Below are positions 1 to 5,643 of a stretch of DNA of 7,796 nt, piece after piece; within the stretch, counting starts at the first letter, position 1, and every line of letters starts with the position of its first letter. The DNA lies in the NCBI GenBank assembly GCA_013695885.1, contig JACCZP010000135.1, positions 1 through 7,796 of the forward strand, given 5' to 3'. Under the pieces are notes generated by a model. That model saw only the letters and a program-made list of their open reading frames with translations, did not search any database and was not told the origin of the DNA. The position numbers and the translations under genes were made by a program. The stretch is from Thermoleophilaceae bacterium (GTDB taxonomy: Bacteria; Actinomycetota; Thermoleophilia; Solirubrobacterales; Thermoleophilaceae).

Positions 1-1136
1 GCCTCACGCCGCCGCTCCGGACGCGCCTCCTCCGCCGACCACTCGGCGATCTTGATCGACGCGTGGCGCTCGATGGCCTCGAGATCGCGGTGCTGCTTCG
101 GGGTGATGACCGTGATGGCGCGTCCCGAGCGGCCGACCCGGCCGGTGCGCCCGATGCGGTGCACGTAGATCTGGGGCGAGTTCGGCGGGTCGTAGTTGAT
201 CACGTGGGTGACCCCGGAGATGTCGAGCCCTCGGGCGGCCACGTCGGTGGCCACGAGCAGGCGCTCGCGCCCGTCCTTGAAGGCGATCATCACGCCGTCG
301 CGCGAGCCCTGGGACATGTCGCCGTGCAGCGCCTTCACTCGCAGTCCCCGGCCGTCCAGGACCCTCGCCAGGCGGTCGACCCCGATCTTCGTGCGCACGA
401 AGACGATGGCCTGCGTCGGCTTCTCCGCCTCGATCACCCGGGCGAGCGCCTCCGGCTTCTCGCGGTCGGCGGCATCGACGAAGAAGTGCTCGACGGTGTC
501 GATGGTCAGCGTCGCGGCGCGCACCTTCACGGTGACCGGGTCGAGCATTCGCGCCTCCGCGAGCTGGCGGATCTCCTGCGGCATCGTGGCCGAGAAGAGC
601 GCGGTCTGGCGCCCGCCGGGAGCGCGGGAGAGGATCGTCTCGACGTCCTCGAGGAACCCGAGATCGAGCATCTCGTCGGCCTCGTCGAGGACCACGAAGC
701 GCACGGAGCTCACCACCAGCTGGTGGCGGCTCATCAGGTCCATCACCCGGCCGACGGTGCCGACCACGACCTGGGCGCCGGCCTTGAGCTGGGCGACCTG
801 GGAGCGGATCGGGGCGCCGCCGAACACGGCCACCACGCCTACGCCGCGGCGCTCGCCGTAGGCGCGGATGGCCTGGGTCACCTGGATGCAGAGCTCGCGG
901 GTGGGGGTGAGGACGAGCGCCTGGACGTCTGGGTCCCGGGGATCCACGTACTCGAGGAGCGGCAGGCCGAAGGCAGCGGTCTTGCCGGTGCCGGTCTGCG
1001 CCTGGCCGATCACGTCGCGGCCGGCCAGGAGCTCGGGAATGGCCTGCTCCTGGATGGGCGTCGGGCTGCTGTAGCCCAGATGGGCCACGGCCTCGACCAA
1101 TGGAGTGGAGAGGCCGAGGTCGGCGAACGTCGGCAC
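1..1136 (-). CDS. DEAD-box ATP-dependent RNA helicase (C-terminus cut off by window edge)
   Basis: An ATP-dependent RNA unwinding enzyme of superfamily 2, acting in the cytoplasm on structured RNA (ribosome assembly, mRNA turnover or cold adaptation in relatives). Reading from GTG at 1136, 378 complete codons are visible and no stop is reached. Motifs occur in the expected order: Q motif with F4 and Q29, Walker A AQTGTGKT at 46-53, PTREL at 78-82, DEAD at 151-154, SAT at 182-184, VFVRTK at 245-250, ATDVAARGLD at 296-305 and HRIGRTGR at 326-333. Both RecA-like domains are therefore present, and only the variable tail is missing. Motif Ib reads TVGR (127-130) instead of the usual TPGR. The GTG start fits because the protein then begins just ahead of the Q motif, and a TAGGCT box sits 6 nt upstream. 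The gene lies 38 nt downstream of the reductase gene on the same strand, so some co-transcription is possible. The family is certain; the subfamily (CshA/DeaD-like) is not. Confidence 0.96.
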   Translation of the reverse strand, partial: MPTFADLGLSTPLVEAVAHLGYSSPTPIQEQAIPELLAGRDVIGQAQTGTGKTAAFGLPLLEYVDPRDPDVQALVLTPTRELCIQVTQAIRAYGERRGVGVVAVFGGAPIRSQVAQLKAGAQVVVGTVGRVMDLMSRHQLVVSSVRFVVLDEADEMLDLGFLEDVETILSRAPGGRQTALFSATMPQEIRQLAEARMLDPVTVKVRAATLTIDTVEHFFVDAADREKPEALARVIEAEKPTQAIVFVRTKIGVDRLARVLDGRGLRVKALHGDMSQGSRDGVMIAFKDGRERLLVATDVAARGLDISGVTHVINYDPPNSPQIYVHRIGRTGRVGRSGRAITVITPKQHRDLEAIERHASIKIAEWSAEEARPERRRE

Positions 1137-1142
1137 GCCCGG

Positions 1143-1148
1143 AGCCTA
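1143..1148 (-). promoter_or_regulatory. Candidate -10 hexamer for the helicase gene (leaderless type)
   Basis: Read on the minus strand the hexamer is TAGGCT, matching TANNNT, with 6 nt between it and the GTG start at 1136. No convincing Shine-Dalgarno sequence is present. That spacing would place the transcription start at or next to the start codon, as in leaderless actinobacterial mRNAs. No clear -35 was found. This is a pattern-based inference. Confidence 0.4.
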
Positions 1149-1174
1149 CTCAGCCGCGCTCACGCCGCGCCGCG

Positions 1175-2143
1175 CTACGCGGACGGGTCCAGCAGGAGCT
1201 TCCCGCTGGTCCCCCGTCCCTGCATCTCCTCGTGGGCGCGGGAGGCCTCGGAGAGCGGGTAGGTCCCGCCGACGACGGGCCGCAGGTCGCCGCTCGCCAC
1301 CATCTCGAACATCTGCTCGAGCGGCCGGGCGGTCTGCTCCTCGTTGCCGAGGGCGTGGAAGAGGTAGAAGCCGACCACCGCGCGGCTGTGGCCGAGCAGG
1401 TCGAAGGAGCTCACCTGGTTGCCCTCGCCGCTGGCCGCCCCGTAGGTGACCAGGCGGCCGAAGGGGGCAAGGGCCTCGAGGCTCTGGTCGAACACCCGGC
1501 CGCCCGCCATCTCGAGCACGACGTCGACGTCCTCGCCCCCGTTGGCCTCCTTCAGAGCGCCGGTGAGGTCGTCGGCGCGGGAGTCGACGACGGCGTCGGC
1601 ACCGAGGTCGGAGGCCAGCCGGCGCTTCTCCTCGGAGCTCGCGGTGGCGATCACCCGACCGGCGCCGAAGCGCTTGGCGAGCTGCACGGCCAGGGAGCCG
1701 ACGCCTCCGGCCGCGGCGTGCACCACCACGCTCTCGCCCTCCTCGAGGCGCGCGGAGGTCTTGAGGATGTGCCACGCGGTGAGGCCCTGGAGGAGCACCG
1801 CCAGCGCCTGCTCGTCGTCGGCGCCGTCGGGGAGGGGCACGCAGGTGGCCGCCGGCCCGACCGCGTACTCGGCGTAGGCGCCGGAGACGAACGCCACCAC
1901 CCGCTGGCCGGCCTCCAGCCCGTCGGCAGCGCGCTCGACGGTGCCGGCCACCTCGACGCCGGGGGTGAACGGGAGCTTCTGCGGCTCGACGTAGGTGTCC
2001 TGCCGAGCCATGGTGTCCGCGTAGTTGATCCCGGCCCGGGAGACCTTGATGAGCACCTGGCCCTCACCCGGCTCGGGCTCGGGGGCGTCCACCATCTTGA
2101 GGACGTCGGGGCCGCCGAACTCTTCGACTCGTATCGCGCGCAT
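1175..2143 (-). CDS. Quinone oxidoreductase-like NAD(P)H-dependent dehydrogenase (zinc-free MDR family)
   Basis: A 322-aa medium-chain dehydrogenase/reductase, probably a soluble NAD(P)H-dependent reductase of quinones or other activated carbonyl or enone compounds. The N-terminal GroES-like domain opens at residue 1 with MRAIRVEEFGGPDVLK, then GINYADT (38-44), PGVEVAGTV (61-69) and QGLTAW (119-124). These are quinone-oxidoreductase hallmarks, and the catalytic-zinc cysteine/histidine pattern of alcohol dehydrogenases is absent. The Rossmann glycine motif AAAGGVG is at 143-149. The length is normal for the family (about 320-330 aa). The ATG at 2143 was chosen because it begins the conserved first beta strand; the frame stays open upstream, but into the divergent kinase gene. 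Only a weak GGGGGT lies about 14 nt upstream. The gene is divergent from the PfkB gene and 38 nt upstream of the helicase gene. The exact substrate cannot be told. Confidence 0.94.
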   Translation of the reverse strand: MRAIRVEEFGGPDVLKMVDAPEPEPGEGQVLIKVSRAGINYADTMARQDTYVEPQKLPFTPGVEVAGTVERAADGLEAGQRVVAFVSGAYAEYAVGPAATCVPLPDGADDEQALAVLLQGLTAWHILKTSARLEEGESVVVHAAAGGVGSLAVQLAKRFGAGRVIATASSEEKRRLASDLGADAVVDSRADDLTGALKEANGGEDVDVVLEMAGGRVFDQSLEALAPFGRLVTYGAASGEGNQVSSFDLLGHSRAVVGFYLFHALGNEEQTARPLEQMFEMVASGDLRPVVGGTYPLSEASRAHEEMQGRGTSGKLLLDPSA

Positions 2144-2184
2144 GCCGGTTTCAGTACCCCCGGGTCCGTCCGGCCGAAACCGGC
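2144..2184. repeat. 9-bp perfect inverted repeat in the divergent promoter region
   Basis: GCCGGTTTC at 2144-2152 and its exact reverse complement GAAACCGGC at 2176-2184 are separated by 23 nt. Their centres are 32 nt apart, close to three helical turns. The left arm abuts the ATG of the reductase gene. It could be a two-half-site operator, or a stem in the reductase mRNA leader if transcription starts upstream. No specific regulator can be named. Confidence 0.4.
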
Positions 2185-2207
2185 CCGCGCCGGCCTGGCG
2201 GCCGGTC

Positions 2208-2218
2208 GGTCCCGGACC
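2208..2218. promoter_or_regulatory. 11-bp palindrome near the kinase -35 position
   Basis: GGTCC-C-GGACC is a perfect 5+5 palindrome around one base. It lies about where a -35 element would fall relative to the candidate -10 at 2233-2238. It may be an operator, but such short GC palindromes arise easily in DNA of this composition. Confidence 0.2.
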
Positions 2219-2232
2219 AGGACGCCTGCCTA

Positions 2233-2238
2233 TACCCT
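2233..2238 (+). promoter_or_regulatory. Candidate -10 hexamer for the PfkB kinase gene
   Basis: TACCCT, within the AT-richer run TATACCCTTG, lies 10 nt before the GTG start at 2249. No Shine-Dalgarno sequence precedes the start, so a leaderless or nearly leaderless transcript is likely. The overlapping TATACC (2231-2236) is an alternative register. No -35 consensus is visible. Confidence 0.4.
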
Positions 2239-2248
2239 TGCCCGCCTC

Positions 2249-3178
2249 GTGAGCCTCCTCGTGGTCGGGTCCATCGCCTTCGACGCCGTCACCTCCCCCT
2301 TCGGTTCGCGCGACCGCATGCTCGGAGGCTCGGCCGTCCACTTCTCGCTGGCCGCCTCCTTCTTCACCGACGTGCGGGTGGCCGGGCCGGTGGGCGATGA
2401 CTTCGGGGACGAGGAGCTGGCCGTGCTCCATGAGCGCGGGGTGAACACCGACGACATCGAGCACGTCGAGGGTGGCCAGACCTTCTTCTGGCGCGGACGC
2501 TACGAGTACGACCTGAACACCGCGCACACCGAGGACACCCAGCTCGGCGTGTTCGGCGACTTCTCGCCGAAGCTCTCCTCCGCCTCGACCGAGGCCGAGA
2601 CGGTGTTCCTCGCCAACATCCAGCCGGACCTACAGCGCGAGGTGCGGGGGCTCTGCACCGGAGCCGGCCTGGTCGGCCTCGACTCCATGAACCTGTGGAT
2701 CGAGACGGCACGCGACTCGCTGGTCAAGACCATCGGTGGCGTGGACCTCGTGTTCATGAACGACGCCGAGATCCGCCAGCTCACCGAGGAGCCGAACCTC
2801 GTCGCCGCCGCACGCAAGGTGCTCGACATGGGCCCGCGGGCGATCGTGGCCAAGCAGGGCGAGTACGGCGCGGCGCTCGTCACCGCCGACCGCTTCTTCG
2901 CCCTCCCGGCCTATCCGCTCGAGACCGTCCGGGACCCGACCGGCGCCGGTGACTCCTTCGCCGGCGGCTTCCTCGGCCACCTGGCCTCGCAGGGCGACGG
3001 CGCGGGCGAGGACGAGGGCGTGCTGCGGCGGGCGATGACCTACGGGTCGGTGCTGGCCTCCTACAACGTCGAGGACTTCGGGACCGAGCGGGTGCGAGCG
3101 CTGACCCGCGAGGAGATCGACGGGCGCTTCGAGGAGTTCCTCGACATCACCGCGATCGAGGGCGTGCCGATGCGCTGA
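2249..3178 (+). CDS. PfkB-family carbohydrate/nucleoside kinase
   Basis: A 309-aa cytoplasmic ATP-dependent kinase of the ribokinase/PfkB fold, which phosphorylates a sugar or nucleoside hydroxyl. The N-terminus has the first beta strand LLVVGSIAFDAV, then the family glycine pair in LGGSAVHFSLAA (25-36) and VAGPVGDDF (44-52). The C-terminal PfkB signature DPTGAGDSF is at 229-237, with D235 as the expected catalytic base and G232-A233-G234 forming the anion hole. The length is normal for the family. The GTG at 2249 was chosen because the next start candidate, ATG at residue 24, would delete the first strand. A -10-like box precedes it closely. The residues between the signatures do not identify ribokinase, fructokinase or adenosine kinase clearly, so the substrate is left open. 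The gene is divergent from the reductase gene, and the next plus-strand gene begins 69 nt after its stop. Confidence 0.93.
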   Translation: MSLLVVGSIAFDAVTSPFGSRDRMLGGSAVHFSLAASFFTDVRVAGPVGDDFGDEELAVLHERGVNTDDIEHVEGGQTFFWRGRYEYDLNTAHTEDTQLGVFGDFSPKLSSASTEAETVFLANIQPDLQREVRGLCTGAGLVGLDSMNLWIETARDSLVKTIGGVDLVFMNDAEIRQLTEEPNLVAAARKVLDMGPRAIVAKQGEYGAALVTADRFFALPAYPLETVRDPTGAGDSFAGGFLGHLASQGDGAGEDEGVLRRAMTYGSVLASYNVEDFGTERVRALTREEIDGRFEEFLDITAIEGVPMR

Positions 3179-3231
3179 GGGAGGGGCGCGTCGCGCTCCG
3201 AGAAGGCGCGCACGGAGGGCCCGTTCGCGGT

Positions 3232-3237
3232 TAAGCT
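3232..3237 (+). promoter_or_regulatory. Candidate -10 hexamer for the 89-aa membrane protein gene
   Basis: TAAGCT lies 10 nt before the ATG at 3248, the same spacing as seen for the kinase gene, and no Shine-Dalgarno sequence is found. It could start transcription of the whole SPFH block. It is also the most AT-rich spot in the 69-nt gap after the kinase. Confidence 0.4.
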
Positions 3238-3247
3238 GCTCCGACCG

Positions 3248-3517
3248 ATGGTCTGGGCGTTCATCTTCCTCTTCGTGGCCCTGAAGATCCCCCTCGGCAT
3301 GCTGCTCTACATCGTGTGGTGGGCCGTGCACGAGGTGCCGGAGGAGGCCGAGGATGAGCGCCGCGACGACGACGGCGGGGGCGGCAGCCACCGGCCCCGT
3401 CCGCGGCGGCCGCGTCCCCCACGCCGCGGGCCCCACGGCGACGCGGCTCCGCACTCGCCCCTTCGCGTGCGAGTGCGCTCCCGGCGCACGCGTCCGCCGG
3501 CCCGCTCCCACCGCTAG
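3248..3517 (+). CDS. Small membrane protein with Arg/Pro-rich tail, unknown function
   Basis: An 89-aa protein of unknown function. Residues 2-27 form one strongly hydrophobic segment rich in aromatics (VWAFIFLFVALKIPLG, then IVWWAVH), broken by K13 and P15. An acidic patch (E29-D42) and a GGGG linker follow. The last 40 or so residues are dominated by Arg and Pro, including PRRGPHG at 58-64. The likely topology is one inner-membrane helix with the basic tail in the cytoplasm. The hydrophobic N-terminus begins exactly at the ATG and a TANNNT box precedes it, so I believe this is a real gene and not a composition artefact. The low-complexity tail is the weakest part and could be in a wrong frame if the sequence has an error. 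It ends 35 nt before the SPFH gene, suggesting a shared transcript. Confidence 0.7.
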   Translation: MVWAFIFLFVALKIPLGMLLYIVWWAVHEVPEEAEDERRDDDGGGGSHRPRPRRPRPPRRGPHGDAAPHSPLRVRVRSRRTRPPARSHR

Positions 3518-3552
3518 CCGCGGCCGACCAGGCAAGCGCGAGACCAACCTGA

Positions 3553-4635
3553 ATGGCCAACGGCCGGCGCCGCCCGATCGACTCCCCGGGGGACCGCATA
3601 GCGAGCGGTGGCTCGGGCGCCGGCTTCGGTGGCGCTTCGCGCACCACCGTGATCGGCGTCGCGGTGGTGGTGATCCTGATCGTGGTCGCCATCGGCGGCT
3701 GCTCGACGCTCGCGCGGGTGGACGCCGGGCACGTGGGCGTGGTCCGCAACGGCGGCCCGCTGGACAACAAGGACATCCGCCAGATCCTCCAGCCGGGCAG
3801 CGCCGTCACCTACACGGGGGTGTTCTCCGAGGACCCCCACGAGTACCCGGCGGCGAGCGTCCAGCGCTTCTACCAGATCACCTCGGACCAGGGACGGGGC
3901 GAGCGCGAGGGCGTCGACGTGGTGCAGGTGCCGACCGCCGACGGGGTATCGGTGGGGCTCGAGGCCACGATCTACTTCAACTTCGTCGGCGAGGCGAATC
4001 AGGATCTCCTGAAACGCTTCGACACGAACATCGGCCTGCGCACCTTCCCGGTGGCGAGCACCGGCGAGCGCCTCCACGCCTACGAGGGCGACCAGGGCTT
4101 CGCATCCATGCTCGACACCGTCCTGCGGCCGGTGATCGACAACGACCTGCGCCAGGAGATCGGCTCCTTCCGGTGCGCGGAGCTCGTCTCCTCATGCGCG
4201 CTCATCCAGCAGGGACAGGAGGCGAGCGAGAGCGGCGAGGCCCGCACCACTCCCGACGGCCGCGCGACCAACGCCAACCTCCAGGCCGTCCAGGAGAAGA
4301 TCAACCGCTCGCTGGCCGAGGACATTCGCCGCACCTTCGGGGCCGACTACTTCACGAACATCCGCTTCAATCTGAGCCGGGTGACCCTGCCGTCGAACGT
4401 GCAGCGGGCCATCGACGAGGCCCAGTCGGCGTTCGCCGAGGTGTCCAAGGCGCGGGCGCGGGTGCGCCAGGCGGAGTTCCAGAACCGCGCGAACCGCCAG
4501 CTGGCCCGGACCTACGAGCAGTCGCCGGGCTTGGCTCAGATCGAGGCCATCAAGAACATCCCGCCGGGCTCGGAGGTCATCTTCAACGTCGGCGCGGGAG
4601 GCTCCCCGGGGCTGAACGTCGGCCGCGGGCGCTGA
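3553..4635 (+). CDS. SPFH/band 7 (prohibitin-stomatin-HflK/C-like) membrane protein
   Basis: A 360-aa membrane-anchored member of the SPFH superfamily, whose members form oligomeric rings or scaffolds that organise membranes and influence proteases and transporters. A Gly/Arg-rich N-terminal region (1-31) precedes one membrane helix (about 33-48), followed by the band 7 entry VDAGHVGVVRNGG. The helical C-terminal part (Q305-Y320 region) is rich in Ala, Arg and Gln and typical of SPFH coiled segments. It ends with QIEAIKNIPPGSEVIFNVG, which matches the usual SPFH tail. A Cys-containing insert (C208, C215) is followed by a Glu/Ser-rich stretch. IGGC at 47-50 resembles a lipobox, but the 32-residue leader before the hydrophobic core makes a plain anchor more likely. 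An in-frame TGA sits directly before the ATG, so no longer start is possible. There is no good Shine-Dalgarno sequence, and translation may depend on the gene 35 nt upstream. The family is clear; the partner proteins are not. Confidence 0.9.
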   Translation: MANGRRRPIDSPGDRIASGGSGAGFGGASRTTVIGVAVVVILIVVAIGGCSTLARVDAGHVGVVRNGGPLDNKDIRQILQPGSAVTYTGVFSEDPHEYPAASVQRFYQITSDQGRGEREGVDVVQVPTADGVSVGLEATIYFNFVGEANQDLLKRFDTNIGLRTFPVASTGERLHAYEGDQGFASMLDTVLRPVIDNDLRQEIGSFRCAELVSSCALIQQGQEASESGEARTTPDGRATNANLQAVQEKINRSLAEDIRRTFGADYFTNIRFNLSRVTLPSNVQRAIDEAQSAFAEVSKARARVRQAEFQNRANRQLARTYEQSPGLAQIEAIKNIPPGSEVIFNVGAGGSPGLNVGRGR

Positions 4636-4670
4636 GCGCGGGGCACGGGCGGAATCCGGGCCACGCCGGC

Positions 4671-4677
4671 GAGGTGA
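4671..4677 (+). promoter_or_regulatory. Ribosome binding site that bears on the start of the 98-aa gene
   Basis: GAGGTGA is a good Shine-Dalgarno sequence but lies only 3 nt before the ATG at 4681. It is 6 and 9 nt before the in-frame GTG codons at 4684 and 4687, so the true start may be one of these. The TGA inside it (4675-4677) is in frame and rules out longer versions. Confidence 0.5.
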
Positions 4678-4680
4678 CTG

Positions 4681-4977
4681 ATGGTGGTGGCGCTCGAGGT
4701 GGCCGTCGTCGTCCTCGTCACGATCGCGGTGCTGGCCGTGCTCGAGACGCGCCGGCGCCGACGGCTCGAGGAGGCGCGGTGGACGGTCGAGACCACCTCG
4801 CTCGCCGAGGGCGGCTTCGCGGTCGAGCTGCGCTGCCTCGGGCAGCCTCCCCAGCGCACGGCCATGATCCCTCCGGACCTTCCGGCCGAGGAGTTCTCCT
4901 CGGCGCTGGCCGACGCCCGCGCGGAGGCCGAGCACGAGGCGGCGGCGCTGAACGCCGGCCGGCCGCGCTCGAGATGA
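4681..4977 (+). CDS. Small single-span membrane protein, unknown function
   Basis: A 98-aa hypothetical protein. Residues 2-21 form a Val/Ala/Leu-rich membrane helix followed at once by a basic stop-transfer stretch RRRRR (24-28), which predicts the N-terminus outside and the remainder in the cytoplasm. The soluble part reads as a short beta-rich domain (VETTSLAEGGFAVELRCLG) and then an Ala/Glu-rich helix (about 70-92). No known domain is recognised. The start could be ATG at 4681 or GTG at 4684 or 4687, since the Shine-Dalgarno spacing favours the latter two; the protein changes by at most two residues. The gene lies 45 nt after the SPFH gene, so the two are probably in one transcript, and the membrane anchor next to an SPFH protein suggests a local partnership. 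That is inference only. Confidence 0.75.
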   Translation: MVVALEVAVVVLVTIAVLAVLETRRRRRLEEARWTVETTSLAEGGFAVELRCLGQPPQRTAMIPPDLPAEEFSSALADARAEAEHEAAALNAGRPRSR

Positions 4978-5008
4978 TCCGGCCTGGGGTCGTCCACCGG
5001 CCGTCGGG

Positions 5009-5014
5009 TAGATT
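5009..5014 (+). promoter_or_regulatory. Candidate -10 hexamer for the 74-aa membrane protein gene
   Basis: TAGATT, followed by TCCCGCCC, lies 8 nt before the GTG at 5023. No Shine-Dalgarno sequence is present there. This fits a leaderless transcript carrying the 74-aa and PRC-barrel-like genes as a two-gene unit. Confidence 0.4.
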
Positions 5015-5022
5015 TCCCGCCC

Positions 5023-5247
5023 GTGCCCAGCTCCTTCGAGATCGCCGGCGTCCTGCTTGCGGTGTGGGCAGTCGTCGTCTCCTACCTCGGCCTGCGCAGC
5101 CCCGACTTCCCGCGCACGCCTCGCGCCGAGAAGATCGTCGCCGCGATCACGATCGTGCTGGTGGCCGGCGCGGTCGCCGCGGGCATCACCTCCTCGTCCT
5201 TCGAGTACGAGGAGAAGCAGAAGCAGAAGGCCGCCGCGTCGCGATGA
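5023..5247 (+). CDS. Small two-span membrane protein, unknown function
   Basis: A 74-aa hypothetical protein with two clear membrane segments, about residues 5-24 (FEIAGVLLAVWAVVVSYLGL) and 38-57 (IVAAITIVLVAGAVAAGITS). They are joined by a short polar loop containing RSPDFPRTPRAEK. The positive loop suggests both ends face outward, although the Lys/Gln-rich tail (KQKQK at 65-69) argues against this, so topology is undecided. Similar small proteins occur in actinobacteria, but I know of no assigned function. GTG at 5023 is preferred because it puts the first helix right at the N-terminus and follows a -10-like box at 8 nt. Its TGA stop overlaps the ATG of the next gene as ATGA, a strong sign that both are real and translated together. 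Confidence 0.75.
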   Translation: MPSSFEIAGVLLAVWAVVVSYLGLRSPDFPRTPRAEKIVAAITIVLVAGAVAAGITSSSFEYEEKQKQKAAASR

Positions 5248-5582
5248 TCGACGACGGCCACGCGGTCCACTACACCGCCGTCACCCGGGGCACGCCGGTG
5301 CTCTCCTCCGAGGGGATCCAGGTGGGCGAGGTCGAGTCGATCGCGGACAACTACCGCGAGCACATCTTCGACGGCATCGTGATGCGCGATCCGCAGGGTG
5401 AGCCCCGCTTTGTCGACGCTCCCGAGGTGGCCCGCACCGCCGAGCGGGCGGTCACGCTCGCCATCACCGCAACCGAGGCCGCGGAGCTGCCTCCGCCGGA
5501 GCGCGCGGCGCCCTCCTTCCGGCCCGACGTGCGCGGCGGCCGGGTCTCGCGGCTCCTGCGCGGAGGCTGGCGCAGGAGCTGA
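5244..5582 (+). CDS. PRC-barrel-like small protein
   Basis: A 112-aa soluble protein without signal or membrane segment. Residues 9-80 read as a PRC-barrel-type beta domain: RGTPVLSSEGIQVGEVESI (15-33), then the turn HIFDGIVM (40-47) and a closing segment with RFVDAPEV, ERAVTLAIT. PRC-barrel proteins act as small binding or adaptor modules, seen in photosynthetic reaction-centre H subunits and in RimM. The last 30 or so residues are basic and Pro/Arg-rich (RGGRVSRLLRGGWRRS region) and could touch RNA or membrane lipids. The frame is open far upstream, so the start rests on the ATGA overlap with the 74-aa gene, which also gives the natural first strand. The domain call is by pattern and moderately sure. 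The function is unknown; working with the coupled membrane protein is the simplest reading. Confidence 0.75.
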   Translation: MIDDGHAVHYTAVTRGTPVLSSEGIQVGEVESIADNYREHIFDGIVMRDPQGEPRFVDAPEVARTAERAVTLAITATEAAELPPPERAAPSFRPDVRGGRVSRLLRGGWRRS

Positions 5583-5594
5583 AGCGCCTCCTCG

Positions 5595-5600
5595 TAGACT
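5595..5600 (+). promoter_or_regulatory. Candidate -10 hexamer for citrate synthase
   Basis: TAGACT lies 43 nt before the ATG at 5644, leaving room for a leader of about 35 nt that contains a strong Shine-Dalgarno sequence. No -35 consensus is seen. Read-through from the upstream block is also possible, since no terminator hairpin lies in the 61-nt gap. Confidence 0.35.
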
Positions 5601-5630
5601 CGCCGGCCACGAAACCGGCACGGCGCGAGC

Positions 5631-5637
5631 GAGGGAG
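5631..5637 (+). promoter_or_regulatory. Ribosome binding site of citrate synthase
   Basis: GAGGGAG is purine-rich and 6 nt before the ATG at 5644. It decides the start against the longer open frame that reaches back into the PRC-barrel-like gene. It is the clearest well-spaced Shine-Dalgarno sequence in the window, in line with a highly expressed enzyme. Confidence 0.7.
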
Positions 5638-5643
5638 ACGGCG

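Noticed and set aside
63..1262. Long plus-strand open frame of 399 codons
   Set aside because: It is antisense to the helicase gene, which carries every DEAD-box motif. Its translation is low-complexity His/Asp/Arg-rich, typical of a shadow frame.
1100..2248. Upstream extension of the kinase frame (plus strand)
   Set aside because: The frame is open only by composition and is antisense to the reductase gene. The PfkB fold begins at the GTG at 2249.
2144..2527. Upstream extension of the reductase frame to a start at 2527 (minus strand)
   Set aside because: It is antisense to the kinase gene, and the conserved MDR N-terminus begins at the ATG at 2143.
3179..3231. Possible hairpins between the kinase and the 89-aa gene
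   Set aside because: Only short GCGCG/GGGCCC pairings were found, no stem long enough to call a terminator.
2630..3547. Minus-strand open frame of 305 codons
   Set aside because: It is antisense to the kinase and the 89-aa gene, with His/Arg/Gly-rich content and no recognisable motif.
3354..5243. Very long plus-strand frame leading into the PRC-barrel-like gene
   Set aside because: It overlaps the SPFH gene and two small genes in another frame and is Arg/Gly-rich. Only the part after the ATG at 5244 looks like a protein.
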